A stretch of DNA of 27,061 nucleotides from CAZDBA01 sp964503615. Lineage in GTDB: Bacteria > Planctomycetota > Planctomycetia > Pirellulales > Pirellulaceae. The DNA lies in contig CAZDBA010000057.1 in NCBI GenBank assembly GCA_964503615.1, forward strand, positions 1 through 27,061, read 5' to 3'. Below are positions 23,658 through 27,061 of this stretch, in pieces. The stretch's first letter is position 1; each line of letters opens with the position of its first letter. The notes beneath the pieces are model-generated. The model did no database searches. It was not told the DNA's origin and saw nothing but the letters and a program-made list of their open reading frames with translations. A program made the position numbers and the translations under genes.

Positions 23658-25019
23658 CTAGACCGGCGCAACGCTCATCATCATCAACGCTGCCAGCCAA
23701 GCCCCGAGAGTACCAACGGCGTATCCTAGAACCGCCAACAACACCCCCACGGGAGCCAAGGACGGGTGGAAAGCTGCTGCGACTACGGGTGCACTCGCTG
23801 CTCCTCCAATGTTGGCTTTACTACCAACCGCCAGAAAGAAATAAGGCGCTTTGATCAGGTAACCTACCACCAATAACAACCCGACGTGAAAGGCCATCCA
23901 AATTCCTCCCACCAGAAAGAAACCGGGTTGCTTGAACACCGCACTGATATCCATTTTCAGCCCCACTACAGCTACTAACAAAAAAATGAAAACGGTCCCC
24001 AGCTTGGAAGCTCCCGCTCCCTCGTAGTTCCTAAGTGGAGTAAAAGAAAGTCCAACGCCTACCAACGTGCTGATCACAATCAGCCAGAAGAACTGGCTGG
24101 TAAAACTAATTCGCTTGAAGAACTGCCCCCAGTCAGAGCTATCAGACCAGGCAGTGAAATTCTCCGACAGCAAGCCACCAAAGAAGTGAGCGAACGCTGT
24201 TACGCCGAAACCGATCCCGGCAATGACCATCCAGTCAGTGCTGGTCGGAATCCGTTCTGTCTTTTTCGAGAACTCATCCATTTTGTCCTGCAGTCTTTGC
24301 ACGCTGGAAGCATCAGCTTTAAACCAACGATCGATTGTCTTCGCCTGTCCGACTCCCAACAATAAAAACACCATCCAGATCTCAGCAACAATGACGTCGA
24401 CCGCAATCATGCTACTGAAAAGCTGACCGGCGAGCTCTTTCTCCTCGTCGTTCATTTCTTCTTCTGGAAGATAGAGTTCCTTCATGGCGGCTTGATTAGC
24501 GCCACCTCCGATCCAACTGCCAGCCACCGTGGAGTACCCACGCCACTTGGCATCGTAGCCTTCGCCATTCACGTAATCCAATTGACTGGGCACAAAAAAC
24601 GAGACGATCAGAATCGCCAAGGGTCCACCCAACACGACGCCAACCGTTCCCGTTCCGAACATAATCAAAGCCTTGGGACCCAGCTTTACGATCTCTTTCA
24701 GATCAATGCAAAGGGTCAGGTAGACCAAAGTCGCTGGCAGTAAATATCGAGTTGCAACGTGGTAGAGTGAATCGTCTTTTGCATCGGTGATTCCGAAAAA
24801 CGTCAACAAAGACGGCAAGAAGTAACACAACAAAAGCGCGGGCACGAACTTGTAAAACGTCTTAAACGTTTTAAGAGAACTCGTCCAGAAAATTATCGCC
24901 AGGATAAAAAACAGAATCCCAAGAACGATTGCCGGATTCTTTATCGGAGTGTTCAGCACGGAATCGCTGGCGGCGAGCAAGCCAAGACATGCCCCAAAAG
25001 AGTGAGCGTTTACAAACAT
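23658..25019 (-). CDS. DUF819 family multi-pass membrane protein
   Basis: This 453-aa protein has about 11-12 hydrophobic segments. The family is recognisable from STVAGSWIGGGANQAAMKE (about 162-181) in the first half and VGSKANIGGAASAPVVAAAFHPSLAPVGVLLAVLGYAVGTLGA near the C-terminus, a symmetric pair of glycine-rich re-entrant-like segments. The hydrophilic central loop (about 225-260) is charged. DUF819 proteins (YjcL-like) are thought to be transporters of unknown substrate. The N-terminus has no cleavable signal. It is convergent with the ATPase gene (44 bp between stops). No Shine-Dalgarno site precedes the ATG at 25019. Confidence 0.88.
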   Translation of the reverse strand: MFVNAHSFGACLGLLAASDSVLNTPIKNPAIVLGILFFILAIIFWTSSLKTFKTFYKFVPALLLCYFLPSLLTFFGITDAKDDSLYHVATRYLLPATLVYLTLCIDLKEIVKLGPKALIMFGTGTVGVVLGGPLAILIVSFFVPSQLDYVNGEGYDAKWRGYSTVAGSWIGGGANQAAMKELYLPEEEMNDEEKELAGQLFSSMIAVDVIVAEIWMVFLLLGVGQAKTIDRWFKADASSVQRLQDKMDEFSKKTERIPTSTDWMVIAGIGFGVTAFAHFFGGLLSENFTAWSDSSDWGQFFKRISFTSQFFWLIVISTLVGVGLSFTPLRNYEGAGASKLGTVFIFLLVAVVGLKMDISAVFKQPGFFLVGGIWMAFHVGLLLVVGYLIKAPYFFLAVGSKANIGGAASAPVVAAAFHPSLAPVGVLLAVLGYAVGTLGAWLAALMMMSVAPV

Positions 25020-25268
25020 TGATTGCCGTACCAGAACGATAACTGAATTGTTTTATATTCCACTGAAAAATACTGCTTTCTTCCGGTACGTAATTTAGAA
25101 CTGTCAGATATTACATGCGGTGGTCGGGTTCTGCGAAGGTAAAGCAGAATAGCATTTAAGACAAACGAGCCGTAGCAAGATTGTACATTAATTATCGTGT
25201 TTAGTTAAACTAAGCCAAGAACCGATGTTGAGTTAATAGACCTTCGCACTGCGAACAGGTAGAAATTA
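25020..25268. promoter_or_regulatory. Upstream region of the DUF819 gene
   Basis: No gene is seen in these 249 bp. A palindrome, TTAGTT-A-AACTAA, lies at 25201-25213, about 180 bp before the DUF819 start, and could be an operator, but no known binding site was recognised. A promoter for the short plus-strand LEPR ORF may also have been here. Confidence 0.35.
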
Positions 25269-25373
25269 ATGGGTCGAAACCAGCTCACCACAAGACGGCG
25301 TCGCACTCAAGCGCGGATTGATTACCAATCGTTGGAGCCAAGAAACCTGCGCAAAAAAAGCACGGTCATTTGA
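25269..25373 (+). pseudogene. Remnant of a LEPR-XLL surface-protein gene (34 codons)
   Basis: The ORF starts ATG and reads MGRNQLTTRRRRTQARIDYQ then SLEPRNLRKKSTVI before TGA. Large planctomycete surface proteins often begin with a basic Arg-rich stretch followed by a LEPRxLLA or LEDRRLLA signature. The Arg run and SLEPRNL here fit that start, but the second Leu and all later codons are missing. The last codons and the stop lie inside the terminator hairpin (25353-25383). The simplest reading is an internal deletion that removed everything from the signature to the terminator of a once larger gene. It could also be chance or a true microprotein. Confidence 0.5.
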
Positions 25374-25383
25374 CCGTGCTTTT
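25353..25383 (-). terminator. Bidirectional terminator after the DUF1559-like gene
   Basis: A 13-bp perfect stem AAAAGCACGGTCA/TGACCGTGCTTTT has a very short loop. On the minus strand it is followed by a seven-T run (seen as A at 25353-25359) and lies about 20 bp after the minus-strand stop. On the plus strand four T follow, so it can work in both directions. Confidence 0.9.
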
Positions 25384-25404
25384 CCTTAGTTCCTCACATC
25401 GAGA

Positions 25405-26901
25405 TCAACGTGAATAGAGTCGTTCAAGGTCTTCAAAATCGATAACCTCGCCTCCGTCTGGCGTACACATCTTTTTGATCAATTCAAGATCAGCACTCGA
25501 ATCGACTGCTATGGTCGACGCGTCGTAAAGCCCTATCACCATCACTTCGCCCTCTCCCAAGTTACCAATCATCTCAATAACCTGAGCAGGAGTCACGTCT
25601 TTATTTGATTTCCATGGAATTCCTTCTGACACCTCAACCATACAAATCGTGTTAGAAGATCCATCGGTTAAATCTATAAAACTTTTGATCTGTTTCTCAG
25701 TTCGAACGTGGGCGATCATCGAATTTTCGCCATCGGATCCAAAACACTGAGGCATTTCACCTTCTTTCTCGTCCATAAACTCACTAATTTTGGCTCGCCA
25801 ACTTGGTTGTGTTGGATCGGCGTCAAACGGAAGCCCGTTATTTGCCGCATCGAAATTGTGCATCGCCAATAGAGCTTGCCGCATATTGTTCGTACGGATG
25901 GTAACCTGAGCCCGTGACCTCACCACGGCCTGTAGTTCTGCGACTCCTGCCTCAAAACTCTCTGGGCGATTGATAACGATATTGACTTCTTTGCCCTCTC
26001 CTATCGTTTTCAAATCACCCATGATTTCATCCATCATGGCTGCGGCATTTGGAGATTTTTGTTGCATCCCTTGCTTCATACCGCCTGAAGCCAGTTTGGC
26101 TATTGCCAGCAATCCATCGATACCGCCTCGCAGCTCTTCCGCGTCAGCATCGTTCTTTCCAAGTCCCCGAAGAGCCAACAGTTCCTCACCATCCACGTCC
26201 ATTGTCAGGTTAAGCGACTCCATATTGTCAACCATTCCCAATAACGAAACGAAAGGTGGAGGAGCACCTTGTTCTCCCATCGCAACCATTTCCGCAATCA
26301 AATCAGCTTTACTCACCATTTCAAGCGAAGCACGAACAGGCGCGTGGGACAGGTGCCGCCCCCAAGCATTTGCGAGTTCAGCAGAGAAAAGCTCTTTACG
26401 ACTGTTGGCAAAAACGAAATTCTTCGTACCAAAAACGACAACCTTTTCATCTCTCACGCCGCCGACAATGTTCTGAGGAGCAAAACCGGGAGGTGAGAAA
26501 TAGGTAACACCGTCGATTTCCTGTGAATTGTCCTTATCCAAACTCATGTAATCCAGTACAGCAGCAGCCGATTCGGCATCCGCCATTTGAAATTCGAAAA
26601 CAAGTTCGAAAGGAAGGTCTCTTCCAGGGCCCATTTGTTGAGCCTCTTGCATGCTGTCTGGAGCTCCAACCATTCCGAAAATCCGAACGTATTTTTGCGG
26701 AAGGACGGGGAGGTCCATACCATCTTTCAGAGCCTTGAGCTCCTCTTCGCCCATAGATTCTGCCAATTTGCTTTCCAGCAACCTTGCGACCTGGGCATCG
26801 ATGCAAAAGATTGCCTTCTTGTCGTTTGGCAAATCAATTTGCGCATTTACACTGGGAACGAATACCGCCAAAAGCAGCAACGTTAAAAAAATTCGTTGCA
26901 T
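25405..26901 (-). CDS. Secreted protein with DUF1559-like C-terminal domain
   Basis: This is a 498-aa protein with a signal peptide at residues 1-20 (SVNA|Q). Residues of about 21-330 form an unrecognised alpha/beta region with Met/Gly-rich stretches (KLASGGMKQGMQQKSPNAAAMMDE). From about 335 on, the pattern RTNNMRQALLAMHNFDAANN, then PSWRAKISEF and LTDGSSNTICMVE (411-423), matches the core of DUF1559 (NNLKQIGLALHNYHD, SWR, DGSSNTI). Ordinary DUF1559 proteins start with a type IV pilin-like methylation site and helix directly before this core; here that part is absent and a secretion signal with a long N-domain takes its place. The function is unknown; location outside the cytoplasm is likely. 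An AGGAG site supports the start, and a strong terminator ends the transcript. Confidence 0.82.
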   Translation of the reverse strand: MQRIFLTLLLLAVFVPSVNAQIDLPNDKKAIFCIDAQVARLLESKLAESMGEEELKALKDGMDLPVLPQKYVRIFGMVGAPDSMQEAQQMGPGRDLPFELVFEFQMADAESAAAVLDYMSLDKDNSQEIDGVTYFSPPGFAPQNIVGGVRDEKVVVFGTKNFVFANSRKELFSAELANAWGRHLSHAPVRASLEMVSKADLIAEMVAMGEQGAPPPFVSLLGMVDNMESLNLTMDVDGEELLALRGLGKNDADAEELRGGIDGLLAIAKLASGGMKQGMQQKSPNAAAMMDEIMGDLKTIGEGKEVNIVINRPESFEAGVAELQAVVRSRAQVTIRTNNMRQALLAMHNFDAANNGLPFDADPTQPSWRAKISEFMDEKEGEMPQCFGSDGENSMIAHVRTEKQIKSFIDLTDGSSNTICMVEVSEGIPWKSNKDVTPAQVIEMIGNLGEGEVMVIGLYDASTIAVDSSADLELIKKMCTPDGGEVIDFEDLERLYSR

Positions 26902-26907
26902 TGATCT

Positions 26908-26912
26908 CTCCT
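26908..26912 (-). promoter_or_regulatory. Shine-Dalgarno site of the DUF1559-like gene
   Basis: AGGAG on the minus strand lies 6 nt before the ATG at 26901, a near-ideal ribosome binding site that fixes the start. Most other genes in the window lack one. Confidence 0.7.
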
Positions 26913-27025
26913 ATATGAATTTTGTTTTTCATTGTCTATCGCATTCGCAGAGCGATGATTTATGCTTTTGCGAAGCGGTTTGCCTGTGTCCAGTCTAACA
27001 GAACAGAGATTTAAGTGTTTGAATT

Positions 27026-27042
27026 CCAACAGATTTTGTTGG
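27026..27042. other. Short hairpin at the right edge
   Basis: CCAACA-GATTT-TGTTGG forms a perfect 6-bp stem with a 5-nt loop, 125 bp upstream of the DUF1559-like gene. It may belong to a gene outside the window. The 26902-27061 stretch otherwise shows no gene. Confidence 0.3.
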
Positions 27043-27061
27043 CAGAGGCTCGTTAGTTTTT

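Noticed and set aside
1..27061. tRNA, rRNA, CRISPR array, insertion sequence or prophage
   Set aside because: No regularly spaced repeats, transposase or integrase motifs, or tRNA T-loop patterns were found on reading both strands.

Overview
The window looks like a chromosomal segment from a planctomycete, most likely of the Pirellula/Rhodopirellula type. The supporting signs are a secreted Gly/Ser-rich protein with two tandem TIGR03000-type domains, a DUF1559-like protein, an HTTM protein paired with a YRFFAPDPG-motif membrane protein, a secreted S1 sulfatase, a sialate-O-acetylesterase-like enzyme, an FG-GAP/PQQ-like double propeller, a stand-alone Ser/Thr kinase, and a remnant of the planctomycete LEPR-XLL N-terminal signature. 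Base composition is near 50% GC. Shine-Dalgarno sites are present at some genes and absent at others. No rRNA, tRNA, CRISPR array, insertion sequence or prophage was seen.

Layout. Positions 1-665 hold the 3' end of a clan GH-A glycoside hydrolase, closed by a strong terminator (750-783). Positions 1218-3640 hold a large low-complexity lipoprotein and a small lipoprotein, followed by an O-antigen-ligase-like membrane protein (3851-5314). A CPBP intramembrane protease (5437-6243, minus) is divergent from a secreted isoaspartyl methyltransferase with an extra C-terminal domain (6444-7655). A structured intergenic stretch leads to the TIGR03000 protein (8005-9441) and its terminator. Next come an anchored membrane protein and a translationally overlapping HTTM protein (9620-11430).

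Positions 11566-15514 are a housekeeping block: asd and truA (overlapping), a soluble Ser/Thr kinase, and accA. On the minus strand follow a secreted sulfatase (15606-17228) and a DJ-1/PfpI protein (17546-18157). Divergent from them is a plus-strand run of an esterase, a double-propeller protein and an AAA/ABC-type ATPase (18351-23613). The window closes on the minus strand with a DUF819 membrane protein (23658-25019) and a secreted DUF1559-like protein (25405-26901). Between these two, on the plus strand, is a 34-codon ORF carrying a LEPR-type motif that runs straight into a terminator.

The secreted sulfatase, esterase and glycoside hydrolase fit an organism feeding on sulfated and acetylated polysaccharides. 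The asd, truA and accA genes are core metabolism. I saw no convincing new defence or mobile system. The items most worth a second look are the LEPR remnant, the exported methyltransferase fusion, the acidic insertion in the ATPase, and a plus-strand terminator-like structure inside a divergent promoter region.
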